From assembly GCA_035652095.1 (NCBI GenBank), contig DASREM010000047.1:1-64000 (forward strand): 64,000 bases of DNA, given 5' to 3'. Made by a program: the position numbers and the translations under genes. Numbering within the stretch: the first letter of the stretch is position 1; each line of letters opens with the position of its first letter. Source of the DNA: DASREM01 sp035652095. Its GTDB lineage: Bacteria; Acidobacteriota; Terriglobia; Terriglobales; Acidobacteriaceae. The notes under the pieces were generated by a model. The model made no database searches. It was not told the DNA's origin and saw only the letters and a program-made list of their open reading frames with translations. Below are positions 18,407 to 26,566 of this stretch, piece by piece.

Positions 18407-20404
18407 ATGAAGTGCCCTTCCGTGGTGGTTTTGTGCTTCTTTCTTGCAAGCATCGGACTCTCCGCCCAGAACAGTCCCGTACCGCTTATCCACCAACCGC
18501 TGGCGCCGATGAGCGCATCGCCAGGGAGTGCGGCCTTTACTTTGACGGTGAACGGGGCCAACTTCGTTGCCGGTGACACGGTGCAATGGAACCGAACTCC
18601 ACGGACAACCGTTTTCGTTTCTCCCACGCAGCTCACGGCATCGATTTCCGCCTCCGACGTTGCGACTGCGAGCACCGCCACCGTTACGGTGGTGAGTCCA
18701 GCGGGTGGCGCTTCTAATGCCGTGTTCTTTCCGATCACGCACCCTTCTCCGTTTGTGGCTTTTGCTGGCGGCGGAGTTACAACTGGCAACGACAAACCAT
18801 CTGACGTGACAACGGCGGATCTGAACAATGACGGAACGCTGGAACTGATTTCAGACAACGTGGATGAGAACAGTATTGATGTCCTGCAAAACTTGGGGCA
18901 GGGAATGTTCTCTATTCTCCATAAGTATTCAGGGGTGACGTTCCCGGTGAGCGCCGTGATCGCAGATTTCAACGGAGATGGAAAGCCCGATGTCGCCGTA
19001 GGGAGCAGCAACGGGAGTAGTCCGGGATCGGCGGTGATATTTCTGGGAAATGGAGATTTAACGCTGCAAAGCCCCCAATCCTTCCCCACTGCCCAAGGTC
19101 CGGTCGAAGATATCGTTGGTGGGGACTTCAACCGCGACGGGATAATCGATCTGGCCGTGAATACAGCGCAAGGACTCTCGGTGCTGCTGGGAAATGGCGA
19201 CGGAACTTTCCAGGCGCACCAGGACTACGCGATCAACACCGGGCCCTTGTCAGTGACGACTGCGGATTTCAATGGCGATGGCATCCTTGATCTGGCCGTG
19301 GCCGCCGAGAGTGCAGGCAGTGTCCTAGTGCTGATTGGCGCAGGCGACGGAACATTCGCTCGCCCCGTCAACTACCCGGTAGTAACCAACGCGAGTTATG
19401 TCAGCGCGGTCGATGTGAACGGAGATGGAAAGCAGGACCTGGTCGTAAGCGCACAGTTCGAGTTAAGCCCTCTGGCTGTGTTGCTGGGGAATGGTGACGG
19501 CACGTTCCAGGCGCCGGTCGTCCGAGATGCGGTATATGCTTCCGGCACTCCTGTTTTCGGCGATCTGAACGGCGATGGCATTTTGGATGTGGTCCTGCCG
19601 GGCGTTGGGCCTACTGTGCTTCTGGGCAGAGATGATGGCTCGTTCGGTATGTTGCGCGAGTATCCAAGCGGAGGAACCCGGTCGGTTGCGCTGGGGGATT
19701 TCGACAACGACGGACGGCTCGATGCAGCTTCGGCAGCTTTCGCTAGCCATCGCATCCCGGTACAGCTCCAGACTACAGCTGCGCTCACGCCGGGAGATAT
19801 CACATTTCCTAACCAGGTGATTGGTGTGCCGAGCACGGCAGTACCGGTCACCTTGACCAACTTGGGTTGGACAAACCTGGCGATCAATTCCATTGTCTTT
19901 GGCGGGATCGGTGGGCCGAATTTCGTGCAGACCAACAATTGTCCGGCGAGCTTGGTCGCGATGGCGACTTGCGTCATCAACGTGAGCTTCTCTCCCCTGC
20001 AGAAAGGTTACGTTCAGTCTGTGCTGCAGGTCAGCGATGTCGCGCTGGGCAGCCCGCAATTCGTGCGGCTGTTCGGCTACGGCACTGTCGTCTTACTCAC
20101 GCCGAACAGGTTCATTTTCGGCATGCATAAGGTGGGTACCGTGAGTAGCTTCAAGACGGCGACCGTTACCAATACCGGATCGGTGGCGTTGAACGTCAGC
20201 CTGGTCAGCCTGCAGGGAAGCGGCGCGCCGCAGTTTCACATCATGAGCAATTCTTGCGGATCTCCGGTGCCGCCGGGCGGAAGTTGCAGCGTCAACGTGG
20301 TATTTGCTCCCATGCAGACCGGCCAGGCGATTGCGAATCTCACCTTGGTGGACGACGGCGGGGCGCCGACGGATATCGTTCAGGTGAGTGGCACCGGATT
20401 CTGA
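18407..20404 (+). CDS. Secreted FG-GAP/VCBS-repeat protein with choice-of-anchor-D domains
   Basis: A 665-aa exported protein. The ATG at 18407 has AGGA upstream and begins a signal peptide (MKCPSVVVLCFFLASIGLSAQ). An IPT/TIG-like domain (LTVNGANFVAGDTVQWN) is followed by six FG-GAP/VCBS units, each with a calcium-loop core such as ADFNGDGKPDVAV, GDFNRDGIIDLAV, ADFNGDGILDLAV, VDVNGDGKQDLVV, GDLNGDGILDVVL and GDFDNDGRLDAAS; these form an integrin-alpha-like propeller. Two ASPM/SPD-2/Hydin-like choice-of-anchor-D domains follow (ITFPNQVIGVPSTAVPVTL and FIFGMHKVGTVSSFKT). Likely a calcium-stabilised surface or matrix protein; ligand unknown. Confidence 0.88.
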   Translation: MKCPSVVVLCFFLASIGLSAQNSPVPLIHQPLAPMSASPGSAAFTLTVNGANFVAGDTVQWNRTPRTTVFVSPTQLTASISASDVATASTATVTVVSPAGGASNAVFFPITHPSPFVAFAGGGVTTGNDKPSDVTTADLNNDGTLELISDNVDENSIDVLQNLGQGMFSILHKYSGVTFPVSAVIADFNGDGKPDVAVGSSNGSSPGSAVIFLGNGDLTLQSPQSFPTAQGPVEDIVGGDFNRDGIIDLAVNTAQGLSVLLGNGDGTFQAHQDYAINTGPLSVTTADFNGDGILDLAVAAESAGSVLVLIGAGDGTFARPVNYPVVTNASYVSAVDVNGDGKQDLVVSAQFELSPLAVLLGNGDGTFQAPVVRDAVYASGTPVFGDLNGDGILDVVLPGVGPTVLLGRDDGSFGMLREYPSGGTRSVALGDFDNDGRLDAASAAFASHRIPVQLQTTAALTPGDITFPNQVIGVPSTAVPVTLTNLGWTNLAINSIVFGGIGGPNFVQTNNCPASLVAMATCVINVSFSPLQKGYVQSVLQVSDVALGSPQFVRLFGYGTVVLLTPNRFIFGMHKVGTVSSFKTATVTNTGSVALNVSLVSLQGSGAPQFHIMSNSCGSPVPPGGSCSVNVVFAPMQTGQAIANLTLVDDGGAPTDIVQVSGTGF

Positions 20405-20587
20405 TTACTTGGATCCCTGGCGGCGCTTTTCGCTGTAACGGTGAAGCGCGTCATTGATCACGGGAAACGCTTCGGCAGCCGCCCGCATGTCATCCACTTC
20501 CACCGCTTTGCGTGCCGGGGTCCCAAGCGCTCGCAGCCGCGAAGCGGGCGCGCGGGTAATCTGGGCCGTGCCGGCGCCCTTCTCCAC
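20405..20587 (-). CDS. Possible small protein downstream of CPBP protease
   Basis: A 60-codon frame starting with GTG three bases after the CPBP stop and ending base-to-base against the FG-GAP gene's stop at 20404. The C-terminal half (KAVEVDDMRAAAEAFPVINDALHRYSEKRRQ) looks like a real amphipathic helix. No family is recognised and the ribosome site would lie inside the CPBP gene. It could equally be a 3' tail with chance coding potential. Confidence 0.35.
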   Translation of the reverse strand: MEKGAGTAQITRAPASRLRALGTPARKAVEVDDMRAAAEAFPVINDALHRYSEKRRQGSK

Positions 20588-20590
20588 GCG

Positions 20591-21295
20591 TCAGCTGCTC
20601 CATCCAAAGAACAGCGCGACCACGCCCACTGTGTCGATGAGGCCGTGGGCCAGAATGCAGGCCCAGAGATTGCGCCCGGAGAGCAAGTACGCCGCGCCGA
20701 GAACCACTCCGGCCATTCCTGAATCGAGGATACCCGCCGGTCCCTTGTAGTAGTGCCCGTATCCGAATAACACCGCCGAGAACAAAACGGCGATCCAGTA
20801 AGCTGCGCGAGATTTATTCCCGAGATCGGCCGCGCGGTTGAGCAGGTAGCCGCGGTAGCTGATTTCTTCCCCAGAGGCTGCGAAGGTCCAGACCAGGCCA
20901 AGCCATTTCAACGCGACCGGCAGATTGTGCGCGATCTCGTTCATGCCACCGGGTGCAACCGCGGGAGGCCAGAAGTGTGCGGTGATGGGATCTACCACGA
21001 ACGAACTCAGCAGGATTCGGACGGCTGCGGCAATCAGGCCGATCAGGATAGTTTTCCGCCAGGAAACAGGCCAGCTCAGGCCCATGGCTTTCCAGCTGCC
21101 GTCACGAATGTGAAAGGAGAGCAATGCGATCACGAACAAGATAGGCACTTCATTCGGAATGCGGTGATACACATTGTGTCCAATTACGATGCCGGCGCCG
21201 ATGAGAAATTCGATGAGCGAGATCCAGCGCCGGGAATGAGTCATCGGAATTAGGGCGGGCGGTGCAGAAATTGTGTCTGAGGCGGTTGAGTTCAC
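20591..21295 (-). CDS. CPBP family intramembrane protease (second copy)
   Basis: A 234-aa membrane protein. The CPBP motifs are EEISYRG (about 144-150), FGYGHYYKG with conserved His (about 178) and ILAHGLIDTVG (His about 218). About six hydrophobic helices are visible. It is related in fold to the protein at 1711-2385 but not closely in sequence, and is one base-group away from the small frame at 20405-20587. Its start (ATG at 21295) is preceded by about 90 bases of intergenic sequence, so it has its own promoter. Substrate unknown. Confidence 0.88.
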   Translation of the reverse strand: MNSTASDTISAPPALIPMTHSRRWISLIEFLIGAGIVIGHNVYHRIPNEVPILFVIALLSFHIRDGSWKAMGLSWPVSWRKTILIGLIAAAVRILLSSFVVDPITAHFWPPAVAPGGMNEIAHNLPVALKWLGLVWTFAASGEEISYRGYLLNRAADLGNKSRAAYWIAVLFSAVLFGYGHYYKGPAGILDSGMAGVVLGAAYLLSGRNLWACILAHGLIDTVGVVALFFGWSS

Positions 21296-21388
21296 GATGC
21301 TTCCTTGCCTCTGGACCTAAAATCACTTTTGTTCGCTGATACCTCGTCACAAAGCAGCGGAAGTTAGGCGGCTGCCACTCCACTTTTT

Positions 21389-21985
21389 TCAGGCACGCGG
21401 CAGAGCGCGTGAGCTTCGGTACCGCCGTGCGCACCACAGCGCAAAGCGCGTGGTCAGCATCACCAGGCTGAATCCCACTAAAATTCCCAGCGGCACGATC
21501 CACCAGCCCAGAATTTCATGCGCGCCGGGCGGAGGGCTGCCGAAGCCGAGGCGGACCGAAATCTGCAAGTCGCCGTTGGCGTCCCGGGCAGTCCAGACGC
21601 CCGCGGTTTGCGGATGAACGAGCTTCAGGTATCCGCACAGGATCAGGACCACCCCGCTGAAATATCCCAAGAGCGATCCCATCAATACGAAGAAGCCGGC
21701 GACGCTCAGGCTGGCCCAGCGAAAGAGGCTTTTGAGGATCGACCAGGGAGTTCGGCTGACCTCGGCGCGTGTGAACAGGCTTTCAGCCGCGTACTGGGCG
21801 GCGAGTTCCTCGGGGGCGCCCAAGTCGGCGAGGACTGCATCGAGATTTTGTTCGCGCGCCTTGTCGACGATGTGGCTGCGCAGTTCTGCAATCACCTCGT
21901 GAACGTCCTCTTCTTTCAGTCCGCGCAACGACCTGCGCAGCTTTGCGAGATAATCGTCGATCTTGCGTTGCGCGTCGTCGGTCAT
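21389..21985 (-). CDS. HAAS-domain membrane protein, PadR partner
   Basis: A 198-aa protein. The N-terminal about 75 residues form a HAAS (DUF1700-like) domain (DDYLAKLRRSLRGLKEEDVHEVIAELRSHIVDK...LGAPEELAAQY), followed by two membrane helices (about 98-120 and 165-185) with an extracytoplasmic loop between. The ATG at 21985 overlaps the PadR stop in ATGA, with AAGGGA upstream, so the pair is translationally coupled. HAAS proteins are nearly always encoded with a PadR repressor and are thought to be membrane sensors or effectors of that regulator. Confidence 0.85.
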   Translation of the reverse strand: MTDDAQRKIDDYLAKLRRSLRGLKEEDVHEVIAELRSHIVDKAREQNLDAVLADLGAPEELAAQYAAESLFTRAEVSRTPWSILKSLFRWASLSVAGFFVLMGSLLGYFSGVVLILCGYLKLVHPQTAGVWTARDANGDLQISVRLGFGSPPPGAHEILGWWIVPLGILVGFSLVMLTTRFALWCARRYRSSRALPRA

Positions 21986-22338
21986 CGAGGTCCCTTCGTG
22001 AGAGGGGCGAGCAGCGCTGATATGCTGGAAGAAAATCGTGTCCACGTTTCCGCCATTTCTGCGGCTCGCTGTTTACCCGCTGCGGTGAGCGCGTAATACT
22101 TGCGCGGATGTCCGCTGTCGGATACGACCCATTCGCTCTTCAACAGGCCTAATGTCTTCAACCGGCTGAGCAGGGGATAGACCGTACCTTCGGAGACGAT
22201 CAGGTCCGAATCGTTTTCCAGGCGGCGAAGGATTTCCAGACCGTACAGCTTTCCGTTCCAGAGCGAAGCCAGGATGGCCAACTCGAGACACCCCTTGCGG
22301 AGCTGGACCTCCCATTTATCGGCTTCCGGCTCTCTCAT
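21982..22338 (-). CDS. PadR family transcriptional regulator
   Basis: A 118-aa winged-helix repressor: the PadR core is QLRKGCLELAILASLWNGKLYGLEI, then SEGTVYPLLSRLKTLGLLKSEW and RKYYALTAAGK. The ATG at 22338 gives the usual length; an in-frame upstream extension would contain the promoter. It is translationally coupled to the HAAS protein and is divergent from ccmE (257 bases apart). PadR proteins usually repress their own operon; an ATTGCAAT palindrome just upstream fits this. Confidence 0.92.
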   Translation of the reverse strand: MREPEADKWEVQLRKGCLELAILASLWNGKLYGLEILRRLENDSDLIVSEGTVYPLLSRLKTLGLLKSEWVVSDSGHPRKYYALTAAGKQRAAEMAETWTRFSSSISALLAPLTKGPR

Positions 22339-22344
22339 CCGGGG

Positions 22345-22377
22345 TGTACATTGCAATACAAGGTATGATGTTGTCAA
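22345..22377 (-). promoter_or_regulatory. Candidate PadR promoter and operator
   Basis: On the minus strand, TTGACA (22377-22372) resembles a -35 hexamer, and the palindrome ATTGCAAT (22350-22357) with flanking TGT and TACA lies just before the PadR ATG at 22338. The palindrome position would block transcription start, as expected for autorepression. No good -10 hexamer is clear. Confidence 0.4.
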
Positions 22378-22595
22378 TAGCAATTTTTCGATTCCTAGCG
22401 TTCAAGAATTTTCTGGCGGGAGTCAAAATATCGAAACGAAGAAGGTTGAGGCGGGAGCAGCGGAAGGCGGGTAGTGGCTCAATTTGAGGTGAGAATCAGC
22501 CATCCCGAAGTAAGTTATCCCTATTTCCTGGGCCGCGAAGATGGCTTGATTCTTGCTTGGGCAAAGCTTAGAGTTGAGGGACTGAGAGTTGTTCC

Positions 22596-23072
22596 ATGTC
22601 CACTGAGACCAGCAAATATCTGAAGTTTGGCGGGGCCACCTTGTTGATCCTGGTCTCGATGGGTTACCTGGCGTACACCGGCGTCCAGGAAAGTAAGAGT
22701 TACTACGTCACCATCAAAGAGCTGCGGGGTATGGGCGATGGCGCCTATAGCAAGCGGCTGCGGGTGGCGGGCAATGTTCAGCCCGGATCCATCAAGCGCT
22801 CCGGCACTAAGGTGGAATTTGTGCTGGTGGAAAACGACCTGAACCTTTCGGTGGTGTACTCGGGCACGGAAGCGCCTCCGGACACGTTTAAAGACAGCTC
22901 GCAGGCGTTGGCCGAAGGCAGTTTCGGACGCGATGGCGTGTTCCATGCGAAGCAGTTGCAGGCAAAATGCGCCTCGAAATACGCGCCGCAGCAACCGGGC
23001 AACAACATGCAAGGCGCGGAACAGCCGAAGAGCATGACCAAGGCGGACACCGGATCGAATGCAACGTACTGA
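22596..23072 (+). CDS. ccmE: Cytochrome c maturation haem chaperone, CxxxY type
   Basis: A 158-aa periplasmic haem chaperone anchored by an N-terminal helix (FGGATLLILVSMGYLAYTGV). The OB-fold core (RLRVAGNVQPGSIKRSGTKVEFVL) is typical. The haem-binding site is AKCASKY with Cys125 and Tyr129 (CxxxY), in place of the HxxxY of most proteobacterial CcmE. This variant is known from archaea and Desulfovibrio-type System I. It leads an operon with ccmA, ccmB, ccmC and ccmD. The start is ATG with a weak upstream site. Confidence 0.93.
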   Translation: MSTETSKYLKFGGATLLILVSMGYLAYTGVQESKSYYVTIKELRGMGDGAYSKRLRVAGNVQPGSIKRSGTKVEFVLVENDLNLSVVYSGTEAPPDTFKDSSQALAEGSFGRDGVFHAKQLQAKCASKYAPQQPGNNMQGAEQPKSMTKADTGSNATY

Positions 23073-23105
23073 TCGGACGGCTGTGGAGCAACTTCCTAAT
23101 CTCTC

Positions 23106-23834
23106 GTGACCAGCGGCGCCGCGCAATCCTCGCCCATCATCGTCGTTGACAACTTAATCAAGCAATTCGGACGTTTTGCTGCCCTGCGCGGAGTGAGCGC
23201 GGAGTTCGTCGCTGGAAAGATGTACGCCATCCTTGGCGATAACGGCGCGGGAAAGACGACATTGTTGCGCACCATGGCGGGGTTGAACCATCCGACCCGC
23301 GGCAGCGTCTCGATTCTCGGGAATAGGAATTTGCGCGAAATCTGCGGCGAGATCGGTTACATGGCGCACCCGTCGCTCCTCTATGACGAGATGAGCGGCA
23401 TGGAAAACCTCCGCTACTTCGGGCAGCTTTATGGGATTGCGGATGAGGAGCGCTGTCGCGCCGCAATTCGGGCGGTGGCCCTGGATCCCGAGTTGGAGCG
23501 GCCTGTCGGGCAATACTCGCAGGGCATGCGACAACGGATGTCGCTGGCCCGGGCGTTGTTGAACGATCCCAAGATACTGCTCCTGGATGAACCGTTTTCC
23601 AACGTAGACCTGCGCTCGGCACGGGAGATGGTGGCGCTGTTGGGAAGGATGCGGAACGCGGGCAAGACGATTTTCGTGGTCACGCACCAGGCGTCGTTGC
23701 TGGACGGCGCGGCGGATGAGTTTGTGTGGATGGAAGCAGGAAGGATTGTTTCCCGGACCGAAAGCTTTGAGCGGGTGGCCAGAGAGATGGGCGAGGACGC
23801 CCGTTCCTCCGAGGACATGGAGAAGCGGCGATGA
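23106..23834 (+). CDS. ccmA: Haem exporter ATP-binding subunit
   Basis: A 242-aa ABC ATPase that powers release of haem-loaded CcmE. Walker A GDNGAGKTT, signature YSQGMRQRMSLARALL, Walker B ILLLDEPFSNVD and the switch His in VVTHQA are all present. It starts at GTG 23106, 33 bases after ccmE, with no upstream ATG available. It overlaps ccmB by four bases (ATGA), showing translational coupling. Confidence 0.92.
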   Translation: MTSGAAQSSPIIVVDNLIKQFGRFAALRGVSAEFVAGKMYAILGDNGAGKTTLLRTMAGLNHPTRGSVSILGNRNLREICGEIGYMAHPSLLYDEMSGMENLRYFGQLYGIADEERCRAAIRAVALDPELERPVGQYSQGMRQRMSLARALLNDPKILLLDEPFSNVDLRSAREMVALLGRMRNAGKTIFVVTHQASLLDGAADEFVWMEAGRIVSRTESFERVAREMGEDARSSEDMEKRR

Positions 23835-24499
23835 GCGGGGTGACGCGGGCAACCTTGATCAAAGACCTGCGGCTGGAGTGGCGGTCCAAAGATGCAATCA
23901 ACTCCATGCTGTTCTTTGCGCTGCTGGTGGTCGTGGTTTTTAGTTTTTCGTTTGACCCGATAGCCGAGGAGTCGCGGCGGATTGCGGGCGGGTTGATCTG
24001 GGTGGCGTTCCTGTTCGCCTCGGTGGTCGCGCTGAACGAAACCTGGGCGCGGGAGTTGCGCAACCAAGTGCTGGATGCGTACCGGGTCTCGCCCGCGCCG
24101 GCGAATTCGCTGTTTGTGGCCAAGGCGCTGGGAAACTTTATCTTCGTTTGCGTGCTGGAAGCCCTGATGGCGCCGCTGTTCATTGTTTTTTACAACCTGC
24201 GGGCGCTCGGTCCGGCCTACCAGTTGCTGATTGTGGCGCCGCTGGGAACCTGGGCCCTGGTGGTCAATGGAACGTTCTTTGCCGCGCTCTCGATCCGTAC
24301 GCGGGCGCGGGAGATCATGCTGCCGCTGCTGCTTTTCCCGATTTCGATCCCGGCAATCCTGGGCATGGTGAGTGCCACCACGGCGATTCTGAGCGGAGAG
24401 AATTCGGCCCGCTTCTACATTGTCTTGCTCGCGGTCTACGATGTGGTGTTTACTATCGCTTGTCTGGCTTTATTCGAAACGGTGTTACACGCGGAATGA
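23831..24499 (+). CDS. ccmB: Haem exporter permease subunit
   Basis: A 222-aa integral membrane protein with about six helices (LFFALLVVVVFSFSF, GLIWVAFLFASVVAL, FIFVCVLEALMAPLFIVF and others), the CcmB pattern. It partners CcmA and CcmC in the haem-handling complex. Four-base overlaps with ccmA upstream and ccmC downstream indicate one operon. Confidence 0.92.
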   Translation: MSGVTRATLIKDLRLEWRSKDAINSMLFFALLVVVVFSFSFDPIAEESRRIAGGLIWVAFLFASVVALNETWARELRNQVLDAYRVSPAPANSLFVAKALGNFIFVCVLEALMAPLFIVFYNLRALGPAYQLLIVAPLGTWALVVNGTFFAALSIRTRAREIMLPLLLFPISIPAILGMVSATTAILSGENSARFYIVLLAVYDVVFTIACLALFETVLHAE

Positions 24500-25353
24500 A
24501 ACGCTGGTTCCCCATTCTCGGTATTGTCACCCTGGCGCTGCTGAGCTACGCGCTGTATGAAGCGCTGGTGGCCGCTCCGACGGAGCGCACCATGGGCGAT
24601 GTGCAGCGAATTTTCTACTACCACGTGCCTTCGGCCTGGACTGCGTTTCTTCTGTTCTTCCTCAATTTCGTGGCCTCGATCCAATACCTGGTCCGGCGCA
24701 AGCCCGGGGTTGATCGCATCGCGAACTGGATTGTCCTTGGGATCGCAGTTGCGATCTGCATTGGGGCTTACGTGGTGCCTCCACCCGCAGGCGTGGAGCG
24801 ATCGGCCGTCGCTACCACCGGCCTCGCGGTCGCAGCAATTTATTTTCTGGTCCGCAAGCTGTTCCCGGGGGACCGCGCCGACATTCTCGCGGTGGTCACG
24901 GCCGAAGTGGGAGTCGTGTTCTGCACCATTGTTCTGATTACGGGGCCGCTATGGGCGCGGCCGGTGTGGGGCATCTGGTGGGCGCCGGGCGATATTCGCC
25001 TGACTTCGACCCTGGTGCTGTGGCTCATCTACATCGCTTATCTGATGTTGCGTAAGTTCTCCAGCAGCGGAAATACGGCCGTAATTGCCGCAGTGCTGGC
25101 GGTCTTTGGGGCGCTGGATGTGCCGCTGGTGTATTTCTCGATCTGGTTTTTCCGTACGCAGCATCCGCAACCGGTGATTGGCGGCGGCGGCTCGATCGAT
25201 CCACGCATGATGCAGGTGCTGCTGATCAACTGGGTGGCATTCTTGTTCTTTGCCTACCTGGTGAGTTGGTCCCGTTACCGGCTGGAAGTGATCAAGCGCG
25301 AGGTTGAGCGGGCGCAGGGGATGCAGGAATTGATGGAGACCAGAGCGCGATGA
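24496..25353 (+). CDS. ccmC: Haem exporter/handling protein CcmC, WWD domain
   Basis: A 285-aa membrane protein of the haem-handling family. The tryptophan-rich WWD motif is WGIWWAPGDIRLTS (about 155-168), with flanking His in IFYYHVPSAW and QHPQPV that ligate haem. Six helices are visible. The ATG at 24496 overlaps the ccmB stop. It loads haem onto CcmE. It overlaps ccmD by four bases. Confidence 0.93.
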   Translation: MKRWFPILGIVTLALLSYALYEALVAAPTERTMGDVQRIFYYHVPSAWTAFLLFFLNFVASIQYLVRRKPGVDRIANWIVLGIAVAICIGAYVVPPPAGVERSAVATTGLAVAAIYFLVRKLFPGDRADILAVVTAEVGVVFCTIVLITGPLWARPVWGIWWAPGDIRLTSTLVLWLIYIAYLMLRKFSSSGNTAVIAAVLAVFGALDVPLVYFSIWFFRTQHPQPVIGGGGSIDPRMMQVLLINWVAFLFFAYLVSWSRYRLEVIKREVERAQGMQELMETRAR

Positions 25354-25466
25354 ACTTCCTATACGCAGCGTACGCGGTGACCTGGGTCATTCATATCGGG
25401 TATTTGACGACGCTGGTGCGGCGGTATGCGCGGCTGAAAAAAGAGATCGCGGAACTGAAGAAGTAG
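25350..25466 (+). CDS. ccmD: Very short CcmD-family protein (38 aa)
   Basis: A 38-codon gene whose ATG overlaps the ccmC stop in ATGA. It encodes one membrane helix (FLYAAYAVTWVIHIGYLTTLV) followed by a charged tail (RRYARLKKEIAELKK), exactly the CcmD plan. CcmD stabilises the CcmC-CcmE complex. No ccmF, ccmG or ccmH follows in this window; the late assembly genes must be elsewhere. Confidence 0.88.
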   Translation: MNFLYAAYAVTWVIHIGYLTTLVRRYARLKKEIAELKK

Positions 25467-25483
25467 GCTTCGCGGTTGCAGAA

Positions 25484-25557
25484 TGCGAGCGTCGTGCACG
25501 CGAGATCCTGCGCCTTCGGCTCAGAATGACGTCAGTGAAAAGTGCAGGATGACGTCA
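25484..25557. repeat. Partial REP-like element
   Basis: Shares CACGCGAGATCCT and AGGATGACGTCA with the full element at 13690-13796, and contains two GACGTCAG copies. It lies just after ccmD and may terminate or stabilise the ccm transcript. Confidence 0.6.
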
Positions 25558-25620
25558 GGGAAGAGCAAGGGCTCGAACAAAAAATGGGGGACTAACAGCC
25601 ACTGGCTCCCGACGCCCCGA

Positions 25621-26034
25621 CTACACGCCACCCTTTTTCCACCCTTCAGCTAAATCCTTCAAGAAGTCTTCGGCGGGTGTGTTGCGGAGGAACTGGTATT
25701 CCTCGATCAAGGCAGCGATGCCAACGCGCGATGCCGGCAAGGGGTTCTCGACGCGGAGCACGCGCGCGGTAAAGCGTACACGGACGGAGTCAGTCAAAGT
25801 CACGTGAGGCGGGAAGGTCAAGGTCACGTCTACGCGCGAGCCTTCCGGCAGTGGCCGATCCAGGTAGAAGAAAACGCCGCGCGCGCTGACATTCTGGGTT
25901 TCAGTGTTGATATCGCCGAGATCACTATTGGCGATTTTTATGACTGCAGGCAGGCGCATGTCGAAACGCCGCATCATGCGCCGATCTTGCGCTGACGGCA
26001 GCATATCGGATTCCTTTCCTCGCACAGGCAGCAT
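25621..26034 (-). CDS. PilZ domain protein
   Basis: A 137-aa PilZ protein. The cyclic-di-GMP motifs are RFDMR (RxxxR, about 22-27) and NVSARG ([DN]xSxxG, about 48-53), followed by the beta-barrel (VDVTLTFPPHV...VRVRFTARVLRVE). Two ATGs have good ribosome sites: 26034 (AGGAG) and 26004 (AAGGA); I report the longer. It is a likely cyclic-di-GMP receptor. It stands alone on the minus strand. Confidence 0.87.
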   Translation of the reverse strand: MLPVRGKESDMLPSAQDRRMMRRFDMRLPAVIKIANSDLGDINTETQNVSARGVFFYLDRPLPEGSRVDVTLTFPPHVTLTDSVRVRFTARVLRVENPLPASRVGIAALIEEYQFLRNTPAEDFLKDLAEGWKKGGV

Positions 26035-26566
26035 TGGACTCCTGAGATGACAAGAAGTTCGCGGCGACGGCGGTCGCGAAACCTGCCCACTACTTGTACT
26101 GGATTGAGCAAGGGTTACCTACCTGCCAATCGTTTGCAAGCGCAAAAGTGCGCAGGAACTGTCTCGGTTAACGCTCGAGCGGGGTCGCCAAACCCGGGAG
26201 AGCTGGTGGGGAGGGCAGGGGGAGGAAACTGTGTAGCTGGGAGAGCCGAGATCAGAATCAAGCAATCGCACTGCCATCATGGAACGCCACCACAATTGTT
26301 AACTTCCCAACAAACTAAAGCACTTTCCAATATGTCGGAAACCGACCCATGGCTCGGAAGACTGAAACAAATTGCAGATAGGTTGCCGAGAATGGGCGCC
26401 GGCCATAGCTTGCACAATCGGCTGTGCAGCGGCATCTCTGGCAGTCGGCGGCGGCATCTGACCATAATTCGGGGTACATTCAAGACCCAGGGCAGTGCTG
26501 TGCTTGACAGTGTATCCGTCAGATGTTTAAGTATTTACTTACTTTTTCGCCCCAATTTCTGTGGAC
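26035..26566. other. Intergenic stretch before the SBBP gene
   Basis: About 530 bases without a convincing gene. TTGACA at 26504-26509 is a candidate -35 with a poor -10 (TTAAGT at 26527). A GG-N10-GC match at 26489 lacks the flanking T and is not called. Confidence 0.35.

Noticed and set aside
26489..26504. GG-N10-GC match upstream of the SBBP gene
   Set aside because: Lacks the flanking T of the -24 element and overlaps a sigma-70-like TTGACA; no link to the other sigma-54 genes.
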